A DNA stretch of 6,151 nucleotides from SpSt-77 sp049972045 (GCA_049972045.1 JBMFKS010000137.1:1-6151), one strand, 5' to 3'; counted from the first letter of the stretch, positions 1-5,915 are shown. Notes: generated from the letters alone by a model not told the origin. Translations and numbers: made by a program.

Positions 1-56
1 CCCGGGCACGCCAGGACCCCGACCCGCGCGCCCTGCACGGCGACCCGCGCTTGTAG
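1..56 (+). CDS. possible C-terminal tail of an upstream gene, cut by the window start
   Basis: Reading from base 3, a plus-strand frame gives RARQDPDPRALHGDPRL and stops at TAG (54-56). Sixteen of its seventeen sense codons end in G or C, like the clear genes further on, and the Asp/Pro/Arg-rich peptide could be a protein tail. This is weak evidence: the stretch is very GC-rich, a second plus-strand frame also shows high third-position GC, and no domain is visible. The stop codon falls inside the left arm of the hairpin at 53-79, which would fit a hairpin placed right at a gene end. No function can be assigned. Confidence 0.3.
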   Translation, partial: RARQDPDPRALHGDPRL

Positions 57-79
57 GACAAGGCTAAGCCTTGTCCTAC
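53..79. repeat. perfect palindrome, hairpin copy 1
   Basis: Arms of 13 nt (53-65 and 67-79) pair perfectly around a single centre base; the left arm reads GTAGGACAAGGCT. The outer nine bases, GTAGGRCAA with its complement, are shared with the hairpin at 150-183. No T-run follows, so it is not a classic intrinsic terminator. If the frame ending at 56 is real, the hairpin overlaps its stop codon. Confidence 0.85.
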
Positions 80-81
80 TA

Positions 82-243
82 CTACTGGTCAGTCAAGTTT
101 GTACTTATGGGTCCGAATTGCCGACGCGGCCAGGGGCCTATGCAGGCCACCAGTAGGGCAACTGTGAGCAGTTGCCCTACTGGCCGAATAGCCGACATCG
201 TAGAGCGCAAAGACCCACAAAAGTGTTGTTGACAAACCAGTAG
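82..243. repeat. diverged 32-bp inverted arms (82-113 and 212-243) enclosing hairpin copy 2
   Basis: The segment 82-113 and the reverse complement of 212-243 match at 21 of 32 positions without gaps. They share blocks CTACTGGT, GTCAA and TGGGTC. The midpoint of the pair (about 162) nearly coincides with the middle of the hairpin at 150-183 (about 166), so the arms and hairpin form a nested palindrome. CTACTGG occurs at 82-88 and 177-183, and its complement CCAGTAG at 150-156 and 237-243. This looks like a decayed foldback or MITE-like element. No transposase or clear target-site duplication was seen. Confidence 0.5.
150..183. repeat. perfect 15-bp inverted repeat with a 4-nt loop, hairpin copy 2
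   Basis: Left arm 150-164 (CCAGTAGGGCAACTG) and right arm 169-183 pair perfectly around the loop TGAG. Copy 1 begins its shared GTAGG motif at 53 and this copy at 153. At the sixth base of the shared stem this copy has a G:C pair (158-175) where copy 1 has A:T (58-74), a compensatory change that preserves pairing. There is no downstream T-run. Confidence 0.88.
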
Positions 244-281
244 GCAGTTATTCCAAACCCATTATAGCATCAACTGAGCCC

Positions 282-382
282 CCTGCAAAAAGGTCGTTTT
301 ACCGGAGAGACCGCAGAGGACGCAGAGCAATACTAAAGAAAAACCTCTGCTCTCTGCGCCCTCTGCGGTGAGTTTTTGCAGG
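282..382. repeat. foldback element of about 100 bp with GCAGAG-type arms
   Basis: Outer arms 282-291 (CCTGCAAAAA) and 373-382 (TTTTTGCAGG) are a perfect 10-bp inverted repeat. Inside them, 310-327 (ACCGCAGAGGACGCAGAG) and 352-369 pair at 17 of 18 positions, with a 24-nt AT-rich loop (328-351). Only the left side has an 18-nt insert between outer and inner arms (292-309); the right side has 3 nt. From memory, GCAGAG/CTCTGCG arms of this kind recur in intergenic DNA of many environmental bacteria. The architecture suggests a small non-autonomous element. No protein is encoded in it, and target-site duplications are not obvious. Confidence 0.75.
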
Positions 383-401
383 AGATTCATCAACTATCTG
401 C

Positions 402-425
402 AGGACAACTGTGAGCAATGGTCCT
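402..425. repeat. diverged hairpin copy 3 in the leader of the E1-like gene
   Basis: This 24-nt stretch matches hairpin copy 2 at 20 of 24 positions, including the exact 12-mer CAACTGTGAGCA that holds the loop TGAG. It can still fold: AGGAC (402-406) pairs with GTCCT (421-425), and three inner pairs form with two mismatches. At the variable stem position it has A:T, like copy 1. The copy ends 17 nt before the start codon at 443. Confidence 0.6.
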
Positions 426-435
426 CCGGCGGAGG
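423..435 (+). promoter_or_regulatory. Shine-Dalgarno site embedded in a small palindrome
   Basis: GGAGGG (431-436) lies 6 nt before the ATG at 443 and fixes that start. The same bases form half of the palindrome CCTCCG-G-CGGAGG (423-435), so the ribosome binding site could be masked in the mRNA. The stem is short with a very tight loop, so stability is uncertain. Bases 423-425 also belong to the hairpin at 402-425, so the two folds exclude each other. Confidence 0.5.
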
Positions 436-442
436 GAGCAGA

Positions 443-1198
443 ATGCTGAGCGAAGAGGAACGGGAACGTTTTGCCCGACAACTGGTTCTGGAGGGAGTCG
501 GGGAGGCTGGTCAGGAGCGGCTGAGGGCCGCACGGGTGCTGGTGGTGGGAGCGGGCGGCCTGGGCTCGGCGGCTGCCTTCTACCTGACCGCCGCCGGTAT
601 CGGGACCCTGGGCATTGTGGATCACGATACGGTCTCCCTCTCCAACCTGAACCGGCAGATTCTCCACACGACCGCCGAACTGGGCCGTCCCAAAACGGAG
701 TCGGCCGCGCGGCGATTGATGGCTCTGAACCCTGCCCTGAACGCGGTTCTCTATCCGGAGCGGCTGACACCCCAACGGGCGGCCGAACTGGCATCCGCCT
801 ATGACCTGGTGGTAGAGTGCTCGGATAACTTTGAGACCAAGTTTCTGGTCAACGCGGCTTGCGTGGAGACCGGTACGCCTCTGGTCTGGGCATCGGTGCT
901 GGCGTGGGAAGGGCAGATGTCCGTCGTGATGCCGGGGGCAGGGCCCTGTTACCGGTGTCTGTTTCCCCCATCCATCCAACTGGGGAAGGTTCCCACCGCC
1001 CGGGAGGTCGGCATCCTGGGCGGCGTCGCCGGGGTCTTCGGCGCGCTGGAGGCAGTGGAGGCGGTCAAGGTGCTGCTGAATATCGGCCACCCGCTGGTTG
1101 GGCGGTTGCTGGTATGGGATGGCTGGGGGGGGACTTTTGACGAGGTGGCTTTCGCCCCTCAGCCAGGATGCCCCGTGTGCGGGGGAAACTCTCTCTGA
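443..1198 (+). CDS. MoeB/ThiF/HesA-family adenylyltransferase (E1-like)
   Basis: This 251-residue protein belongs to the ubiquitin-activating E1-like superfamily, cytosolic enzymes that adenylate the C-terminal glycine of a small sulfur-carrier protein (MoaD or ThiS type) for molybdopterin, thiamine or cysteine synthesis. It has a Rossmann nucleotide loop GAGGLGS (36-42), VDHDTVSLSNLNRQ with D60, D62 and R71, K84 in GRPK, and catalytic D128 in ECSDNF. CYRC (169-172) and CPVC (243-246) form the structural zinc site. R12 may be the dimer arginine finger. Length is usual for MoeB/ThiF without a rhodanese domain. The Cys normally present in the T/S-C-x-E-x-G loop (C187 of E. coli MoeB) is Ala186 here. 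An upstream in-frame GTG at 368 lies inside the repeat region; the SD at 431-436 favours ATG 443. No carrier protein or cofactor gene is adjacent, so MoeB, ThiF and HesA cannot be separated. Confidence 0.93.
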   Translation: MLSEEERERFARQLVLEGVGEAGQERLRAARVLVVGAGGLGSAAAFYLTAAGIGTLGIVDHDTVSLSNLNRQILHTTAELGRPKTESAARRLMALNPALNAVLYPERLTPQRAAELASAYDLVVECSDNFETKFLVNAACVETGTPLVWASVLAWEGQMSVVMPGAGPCYRCLFPPSIQLGKVPTAREVGILGGVAGVFGALEAVEAVKVLLNIGHPLVGRLLVWDGWGGTFDEVAFAPQPGCPVCGGNSL

Positions 1199-1210
1199 GG
1201 GCCTATCCGC

Positions 1211-1239
1211 TTGTCTTTCATTGCGTTGTGTGGTAATCT
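1211..1239 (+). promoter_or_regulatory. candidate promoter for the PRPP synthetase gene
   Basis: TTGTCT (1211-1216) is followed after 17 nt by TAATCT (1234-1239), with TG at 1231-1232 giving an extended -10 appearance. It lies in the 132-nt gap after the E1-like gene, which would leave a leader of about 85 nt. The hexamers match the sigma-70 consensus only in part (4 of 6 and 3 of 6). The rest of the gap shows no gene, no clear terminator and no riboswitch I recognise. Confidence 0.28.
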
Positions 1240-1316
1240 TGTAGATGAAAAAGGAGAGATTCCCCACCCGGCTTTGCCTGTTGAATCCCCTAAAGTACGA
1301 CTTGACCAGACGCACC

Positions 1317-1330
1317 AAGAGGAGTGGAGG
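1317..1330 (+). promoter_or_regulatory. double Shine-Dalgarno for two possible starts of the PRPP synthetase
   Basis: AAGAGGAG (1317-1324) is 6 nt before ATG 1331, and GGAGG (1326-1330) is 9 nt before the in-frame ATG 1340. Either start is usable and they differ by three residues (MHG). I chose 1331 because its spacing is closer to ideal. The open frame runs further back to a TTG at 1211, but that extension has no family resemblance. Confidence 0.5.
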
Positions 1331-2284
1331 ATGCACGGCATGATCAAACTGTTCAGCGGTAGCGGTTGCCCGGAACTGGCCCAAGAGATCAGCGATTATC
1401 TGGGGATCCCCCTCTCCGGGCGGGACATCATCCGGTTCCCCAACGAGAACATCTTCGTCCGCCTCCACGAGAGTGTTCGCGGGCAGGACGTCTTCCTGAT
1501 CCAGACGACCTCCTCGCCGGTGAACGAGAACATCATGGAACTGCTCATCTTCCTGGACGCGCTGCGGCGGGCTTCTCCGGACCGAATTACGGCGGTGATC
1601 CCGTACCTGGCCTACGCGCGCTCGGATAAGAAAGACCAGCCCCGGGTGCCCATCACCGCCCGCCTGATCGCCGATATGATCGGCATCGCGGGGGCGGACC
1701 GGTACATCACGCTGGACCTGCATGCCGACCAGATTCAGGGCTTTTTCAGCATCCCCGGGGACGCGCTGACCACTTTCTCCATTCTCTCCGACTACCTGCG
1801 GGAGAAGCGGCTGGAGAACGCCGTGGTGGTCTCGGCGGACCTGGGTTTTGCCAAAAAGGCGCGCAACTTCGCCGAGGAACTGGAACTGCCGCTGGCGATT
1901 GTGGAGAAGCGGCGAATAGCCCGCGAAGCGGAGGCGCTGACCCTCGTCGGGGATGTGGTGGGCAAAGATGCCATTATTGTGGACGATGAGGTCAACACCG
2001 CCGGGTCCATTGTGAATGCCGTGCGGATTGTTCGGGAGAACGGGGCCCGCGATATTTATCTCTGCTTCGCCCATGCCGTTCTGGCTTCCCCGGCAGTGGA
2101 GCGGCTGCGGGAACTGGACGTCAAAGAGATTGTCACCACCAACTCTATTCCCATTCCGCCGGAGAAGCGGTTGCCGAATATGAAGATTTTGTCGGTGGCC
2201 CCGCTGTTGGGGGAGGTCATTCTGCGGGTGCACGAGGGCCGCAGCGTGGGCGAGGTGTTCCGACGATACCATCGGTACCGATAA
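1331..2284 (+). CDS. prs: ribose-phosphate pyrophosphokinase (PRPP synthetase), divergent form
   Basis: The 317-residue protein has the full length and fold pattern of PRPP synthetase, a cytosolic enzyme that transfers pyrophosphate from ATP to ribose 5-phosphate to make PRPP for nucleotide, histidine and tryptophan synthesis. Visible family landmarks are MIKLFSGSG (4-12), DALRRAS (76-82), the metal-binding stretch DLHADQIQGFF (129-139, H131), the flexible loop EKRR with K193 and R195, and the PRPP loop VDDEVNTAGS (217-226). Several binding motifs differ from the E. coli enzyme: FSDGE is FPNEN (36-40), YARQDR is YARSDK (95-100), VSPDIGG is VSADLGF (167-173), and DTGGT is NTAGS (222-226). I recall similar FxNEN / YARSDKKD proteins in Chloroflexota. 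Identity as a family member is firm; full catalytic competence is inferred. A 132-nt gap separates it from the preceding gene. Confidence 0.93.
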   Translation: MHGMIKLFSGSGCPELAQEISDYLGIPLSGRDIIRFPNENIFVRLHESVRGQDVFLIQTTSSPVNENIMELLIFLDALRRASPDRITAVIPYLAYARSDKKDQPRVPITARLIADMIGIAGADRYITLDLHADQIQGFFSIPGDALTTFSILSDYLREKRLENAVVVSADLGFAKKARNFAEELELPLAIVEKRRIAREAEALTLVGDVVGKDAIIVDDEVNTAGSIVNAVRIVRENGARDIYLCFAHAVLASPAVERLRELDVKEIVTTNSIPIPPEKRLPNMKILSVAPLLGEVILRVHEGRSVGEVFRRYHRYR

Positions 2285-2351
2285 ATTGCGGTAATACCTA
2301 TTGTGTTTGTTTCGGTCAGTAGGGGCTCCGGATTGGGAGAGGAGGAGAGCA

Positions 2352-4004
2352 ATGGAACGGCCATGGCTTGCCCAATACGACGCAGGCGTCCCCCCCGAAG
2401 TAGAAATCCCTGAGGTCCCCTTCACCGCTATCTTTGAGCGCACCGTCTCCCGATTCCCAAACGTCCCCGCCGTCTATTTCTACGGCCACCGCTGGACGTA
2501 CCGCCAGTTGGACCGGATGACCAACCGCTTCGCCAATGCTCTCATCGGCCTGGGCGTCCGGCCGGGCGACCGGGTGGCATTGCTGCTGCCCAACTGCCCC
2601 CAGTTCGTCGCCGCCTACTTCGGGGCCTGGAAGGCCGGGGCAGTGGTCACGCCGATCAACCCGCTCTACGCCCCCGGTGAGATTGCCCATCACCTGAACG
2701 ACTCCGGGGCCGAGACCCTCGTTGTCCTCTCCCGGTTCTATCCCCGGGTACAGACGGTCCGGCAGGAGACGCCGCTGCGGCGGGTCATCGTCACAGCGAT
2801 CAAGGAGTATATGGGCGTCCCCATCCGCTGGCTCTACGCGTTGCTGAAAGAGCGGGCCGCCGGAGACCGGGTCGCCGTGGCTCCGGGAGACTACCGCTGG
2901 ACAGACCTGCTCCGCCGCGCCCGCGACGCGTCGCCGCCGAGCCGCGTGGGGTCAGACGACCTGGCCCTCCTGCAGTACACCGGCGGGACCACGGGCGTCC
3001 CCAAAGGCGCGATGCTCACCCACCGCAACCTGGTCGCCAATATGACCCAGGCCCATGCCTGGATCCGCCCCGTCCTGCGGGAAGGAGAAGATAAAATCCT
3101 CTGCGTGCTGCCCTTCTTCCACCTCTACGGCATCGCGGCCTGCCTGCATCTGGGGGTTCTGCTGGGCGCCACCCTGATTCTGCTCCCCCGTTGGGACGTG
3201 AAGGAGGTCCTGAAGACCATCCACCGGCTCCGTCCTACCCTCTTCCCCGGCGTGCCGACGATGTACATCGCCATCAACCACTACCCCGACCTGGGCCGGT
3301 ACGACCTGAGTTCGCTGCGTTTCTGCCTGAGCGGAGCGGCACCGCTACCCGCTGAAGTCCAGCAGGAGTTTGAGCGCCGCTCCGGCTGCCGGATGGTCCA
3401 GGGCTACGGGATGACGGAGGCCTCCCCGGTCACCCACCTGACCCCGCTGATGGGGGAGACGCCGCTGCGCAGCACAGGCCTGCCCGTCCCCAACACCGAC
3501 GCGCGCATCGTGGATGTGGAGACCGGTCAGCAGACCCTGCCGCCCGGCGAGGAGGGAGAAATCATCGTCCGGGGGCCGCAGGTGATGAAGGGGTATTGGC
3601 GGATGCCCACCGAGACCGCCAACGTGCTGCGCGAGGGCTGGCTCCATACCGGCGACATCGGCTACATAGACGAACGGGGCTTTTTCTACGTGGTGGACCG
3701 GAAGAAGGATATGATTATCAGCGGTGGGGCCAAAATCTTCCCGCGCGAGGTGGAGGAGGTGCTCTACCAGCATCCCGGGGTACGGGAGGTGGCGGTGGTG
3801 GGCGTGCCCGACCCGTACTGGGGGGAGGCGGTCAAAGCCTACATTGTGCCCCGCGAGGGGGTCTGTTTGGACGAGGCCGAAATCATCCAGTTCTGCAAGG
3901 AACGGTTGGCGGCCTACAAGGTGCCCAAGTCGGTGGAGTTCCGGGACGAATTGCCCAAGACGCTGGTGGGGAAGATTCTGCGGAGGGCGCTGCGGGATCA
4001 GTGA
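2352..4004 (+). CDS. fadD: long-chain fatty acyl-CoA ligase (AMP-forming)
   Basis: The 550-residue ANL-superfamily enzyme activates a fatty acid with ATP to an acyl-adenylate and then to acyl-CoA, the entry step of beta-oxidation. It has the phosphate loop YTGGTTGVPKG (209-219), the A5 motif GYGMTE (351-356), TGD with D435, the hinge DRKKD (449-453) followed by SGGAKIFPREVEEVL, and the catalytic lysine K541 in VGKILRR near the C-terminus. All core motifs are intact and the length is normal. No signal peptide or clear membrane segment is seen. The start at ATG 2352 is set by AGGAGG (2340-2345) at 6 nt; an earlier in-frame start at 2301 lacks such a site. The 67-nt gap after the PRPP gene has no visible terminator. 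The acyl-CoA dehydrogenase follows after 12 nt. Chain-length preference cannot be read from the sequence. Confidence 0.95.
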   Translation: MERPWLAQYDAGVPPEVEIPEVPFTAIFERTVSRFPNVPAVYFYGHRWTYRQLDRMTNRFANALIGLGVRPGDRVALLLPNCPQFVAAYFGAWKAGAVVTPINPLYAPGEIAHHLNDSGAETLVVLSRFYPRVQTVRQETPLRRVIVTAIKEYMGVPIRWLYALLKERAAGDRVAVAPGDYRWTDLLRRARDASPPSRVGSDDLALLQYTGGTTGVPKGAMLTHRNLVANMTQAHAWIRPVLREGEDKILCVLPFFHLYGIAACLHLGVLLGATLILLPRWDVKEVLKTIHRLRPTLFPGVPTMYIAINHYPDLGRYDLSSLRFCLSGAAPLPAEVQQEFERRSGCRMVQGYGMTEASPVTHLTPLMGETPLRSTGLPVPNTDARIVDVETGQQTLPPGEEGEIIVRGPQVMKGYWRMPTETANVLREGWLHTGDIGYIDERGFFYVVDRKKDMIISGGAKIFPREVEEVLYQHPGVREVAVVGVPDPYWGEAVKAYIVPREGVCLDEAEIIQFCKERLAAYKVPKSVEFRDELPKTLVGKILRRALRDQ

Positions 4005-4016
4005 GAAGGAGGAGCG

Positions 4017-5168
4017 ATGATAGATTTTCGACTCACCGAGGAGCAGGAGCGCATCCGACGGCTGGCCCACGAGTTCGCCGAGCGGGAAATCCGGCCCGTG
4101 GCCGCCCACTACGACGAGACGGAGGAGATGCCCTGGCCCGTCATGGAGAAGGCGGCGCGGGTCGGGCTGACCTCTTTCCAGTATCCGGAGGAGTACGGCG
4201 GGGGTGGGATGACCAGCGCCCTGGTTGCCTGCCTGGTGGCGGAGGAACTGGCCTGGGGGTGCCTGGGCATCGCCACGGCCATTGCCGGCGCCGGCCTGGC
4301 GGCGGTGCCCATCATGCTGGCGGGGACGCCGGAGCAGAAAGCCCGCTACCTGCCCCGCTTTTGCAACGGGGTGTACCTGGGCTCCTTCGCCCTCACCGAA
4401 CCGGAGGCCGGGTCGGACGCGGCGTCGCTCCGCACCACCGCTGTCCGCAAAGGGGACCGGTACGTCCTCAACGGCCAGAAGCGGTTTATCACCCACGGCG
4501 GCATCGCCGACCTCTACGTTATCTTCGCCACCGTTGCGCCGGGGACGGGCCACCGGGGTATCACGGCCTTCATCGTGGAGAAGGGAACGCCCGGTCTCTC
4601 GGCGGGGAAGAAGGAGAAGAAGATGGGAATGCGCGCCTCGCACACGGGCGACGTGATTCTGGAGGACGTGGAGGTACCGGTGGAGAACCGCCTCGGAGAG
4701 GAGGGGCAGGGCTTCTACATCGCGATGCAGTCCTTTGAACACACCCGTCCGATGGTGGCCGCGATGGCCGTGGGAGTGGCCCGGGCCGCCTACGAGTACG
4801 CGCTGCAGTACGCCCGGGAGCGGGTCCAGTTCGGCAAGCCCATCATCACCAAACAGGCCATCCGCTTCCTGCTGGCGGATATGGCCACGGAGATAGACGC
4901 GGCGCGCCTGCTGGCCTGGCGGGCGGCGTGGATGGTGGACCAGGGGATGCCGGCCAACATTCCGGCCAGTATGGCCAAGGCCTTCGCCGCCGACGCCGCG
5001 ATGCGCATCACCACCGACGCGGTGCAGATTCTGGGCGGCTACGGCTACATGCGGGAGTATCCGGTGGAGAAGTGGATGCGGGACGCCAAAATCCTGCAGA
5101 TTGTGGAGGGGACCAGCCAGATTCAGCGGGTGGTCATCTCGCAGATGCTGGCGATGGGGATGGAGTAG
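4017..5168 (+). CDS. acyl-CoA dehydrogenase, short/medium-chain type
   Basis: This 383-residue flavoenzyme oxidises acyl-CoA to trans-2-enoyl-CoA and passes electrons to electron-transfer flavoprotein, the first oxidative step of beta-oxidation. It shows the N-terminal helical domain (DFRLTEEQ onward), the FAD-binding signature ALTEPEAGSD (125-134), FITHGG (157-162), HTRP with R244, RVQFGKPI (269-276), and the C-terminal GGYGYMREYPVEKWMRDAK (340-358). The catalytic base is E364 in QIVEGTSQIQR, the position used by short- and medium-chain enzymes rather than the isovaleryl/long-chain position. The C-terminal half closely resembles mammalian MCAD from memory. ATG 4017 has AAGGAGG (4006-4012) at 4 nt, and that site lies almost wholly between the two genes. 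Tight spacing places it in one operon with the ligase. The exact substrate is undetermined; a branched-chain or other acyl-CoA is possible. Confidence 0.95.
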   Translation: MIDFRLTEEQERIRRLAHEFAEREIRPVAAHYDETEEMPWPVMEKAARVGLTSFQYPEEYGGGGMTSALVACLVAEELAWGCLGIATAIAGAGLAAVPIMLAGTPEQKARYLPRFCNGVYLGSFALTEPEAGSDAASLRTTAVRKGDRYVLNGQKRFITHGGIADLYVIFATVAPGTGHRGITAFIVEKGTPGLSAGKKEKKMGMRASHTGDVILEDVEVPVENRLGEEGQGFYIAMQSFEHTRPMVAAMAVGVARAAYEYALQYARERVQFGKPIITKQAIRFLLADMATEIDAARLLAWRAAWMVDQGMPANIPASMAKAFAADAAMRITTDAVQILGGYGYMREYPVEKWMRDAKILQIVEGTSQIQRVVISQMLAMGME

Positions 5169-5183
5169 GCCTGGGGATGGGGT

Positions 5184-5218
5184 TGCGGCGGCGGCCCGCG
5201 TAGCGGGCCGCCGCCGCA
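5184..5218. terminator. perfect 16-bp GC stem-loop between convergent genes
   Basis: TGCGGCGGCGGCCCGC (5184-5199) pairs perfectly with 5203-5218 around the loop GTA. It begins 16 nt after the acyl-CoA dehydrogenase stop and ends 2 nt from the stop of the minus-strand ATPase, so it could serve both transcripts. The plus-strand tail is only GTTTATA and the minus-strand tail has no T-run, so a classic intrinsic terminator is incomplete, but position and stem strength favour a termination or 3'-end protecting role. Confidence 0.65.
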
Positions 5219-5220
5219 GT

Positions 5221-5883
5221 TTATACCACCCGCCCGTCCCGCAGCCGCAGGATGCGGTCTGCCGCCTGCGCGACGGCCTCGTTGTGGGTCGCTACCAGCA
5301 CTGTCACCCCCCGCTCCCGGTTCAGTTGGCGCAACAGAGCGACGATCTCCGCGCCGGCCTGGCTATCCAGGTTCCCCGTGGGCTCATCAGCCAGGATGAC
5401 CTTCGGGGTGTTGACCAGGGCGCGGGCGATGGCCACCCGCTGCTGCTCCCCGCCGGAGAGTTGCCCCGGCAGGTGGTGGAGCCGGTCCCCCAGCCCCACC
5501 GCCTCCAGCAACTCCCGGGCCCGCGCCTCCAGCCGGAACTTCAGCCCCCGCCGGTAGGGGACCAGCGGGAGCATCACGTTCTCCAGCGCGGTCAGCGTCG
5601 GCACCAGGTGGAACATCTGGAAGACGAAGCCGATGCGCTCCCGCCGGAAGTCGGCCAGCGCGTTGCCCCGCAAGGTGCCCACGTCCACCCCGTCCACCAC
5701 CACCCGTCCGGAGGTGGGCCGGTCCAGCGTGCCGATCAGGTTGAGGAGAGTAGATTTGCCAGAGCCGGAGGGCCCGGTAACGGCGACGAACTCTCCAGCG
5801 GCGATCTCCAGCGTCACGTCCTCCAGCGCCCGTACCGGGGCGCCGTCGGTGTAGATTTTGGTCAGGTTCTCGGTCGCAATCAT
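5221..5883 (-). CDS. ABC transporter ATP-binding protein, MacB/LolD/FtsE type
   Basis: The 220-residue ATPase powers an FtsX/MacB-type permease on the cytoplasmic face of the membrane. Members of this subfamily release lipoproteins, export peptides or macrolides, or act in cell division. Motifs in order are Walker A GPSGSGKST (37-45), the Q-loop Q89 in FVFQMFHLVPTLTALENV, the signature LSGGEQQR (142-149), Walker B VILADEP (162-168, catalytic E167), the D-loop NLDS (171-174) and the switch histidine H200 in ATHN. All catalytic parts are present and length is typical. The Q-loop neighbourhood and the LSGGEQQRVAIARAL string are characteristic of the MacB/LolD group. ATG 5883 has AGGAGGA (5890-5896) at 6 nt. 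The permease gene lies upstream on the same strand with a 54-nt gap, so the two are probably cotranscribed. The substrate is unknown. Confidence 0.95.
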   Translation of the reverse strand: MIATENLTKIYTDGAPVRALEDVTLEIAAGEFVAVTGPSGSGKSTLLNLIGTLDRPTSGRVVVDGVDVGTLRGNALADFRRERIGFVFQMFHLVPTLTALENVMLPLVPYRRGLKFRLEARARELLEAVGLGDRLHHLPGQLSGGEQQRVAIARALVNTPKVILADEPTGNLDSQAGAEIVALLRQLNRERGVTVLVATHNEAVAQAADRILRLRDGRVV

Positions 5884-5915
5884 CGTGGCTCCTCCTACGT
5901 GGCAATTCGTGTTGC

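Larger units (their letters stand above)
57..442. other. gene-free region of about 390 bp, packed with palindromic repeats
   Basis: No frame here has a plausible protein with a ribosome binding site. The stretch is less GC-rich than the surrounding genes, most clearly between about 200 and 300. It holds three hairpins of one family, a pair of diverged inverted arms, a foldback element, a 13-bp direct repeat with one mismatch (113-125 and 184-196, consensus CCGAATWGCCGAC) and a 12-bp perfect direct repeat (159-170 and 406-417, CAACTGTGAGCA). It ends at the Shine-Dalgarno site of the gene starting at 443. I infer an accumulation of small non-coding mobile or REP-like elements. Any promoter of the downstream gene must lie here or further upstream, and no convincing -35/-10 pair was found. 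Confidence 0.7.

Noticed and set aside
53..183. The two perfect hairpins as spacers and repeats of a CRISPR array
   Set aside because: There are too few units, the repeats are hairpins with differing loops, and no regular unique spacers or cas genes are present.
229..268. TTGACA at 229-234 with TATAGC at 263-268 as a promoter for the E1-like gene
   Set aside because: The spacing of 28 nt is far from the usual 17, and the hexamer at correct spacing (252-257, TCCAAA) does not resemble a -10 element.
299..2443. A 714-codon open frame on the minus strand opposite the E1-like and PRPP synthetase genes
   Set aside because: It is antisense to two genes with complete family motifs, its product is rich in His, Gln, Arg and Pro with no recognisable domain, and its end runs through the foldback repeat. 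High GC alone explains the lack of stops.
3596..4738. A 380-codon plus-strand frame spanning the ligase-dehydrogenase junction
   Set aside because: It is a Gly/Arg-rich out-of-frame reading of two genes whose own frames carry all catalytic motifs.
3345..4742. A 465-codon open frame on the minus strand opposite the acyl-CoA ligase and dehydrogenase genes
   Set aside because: It overlaps two well-supported plus-strand genes, has low-complexity composition and no domain or ribosome binding site.
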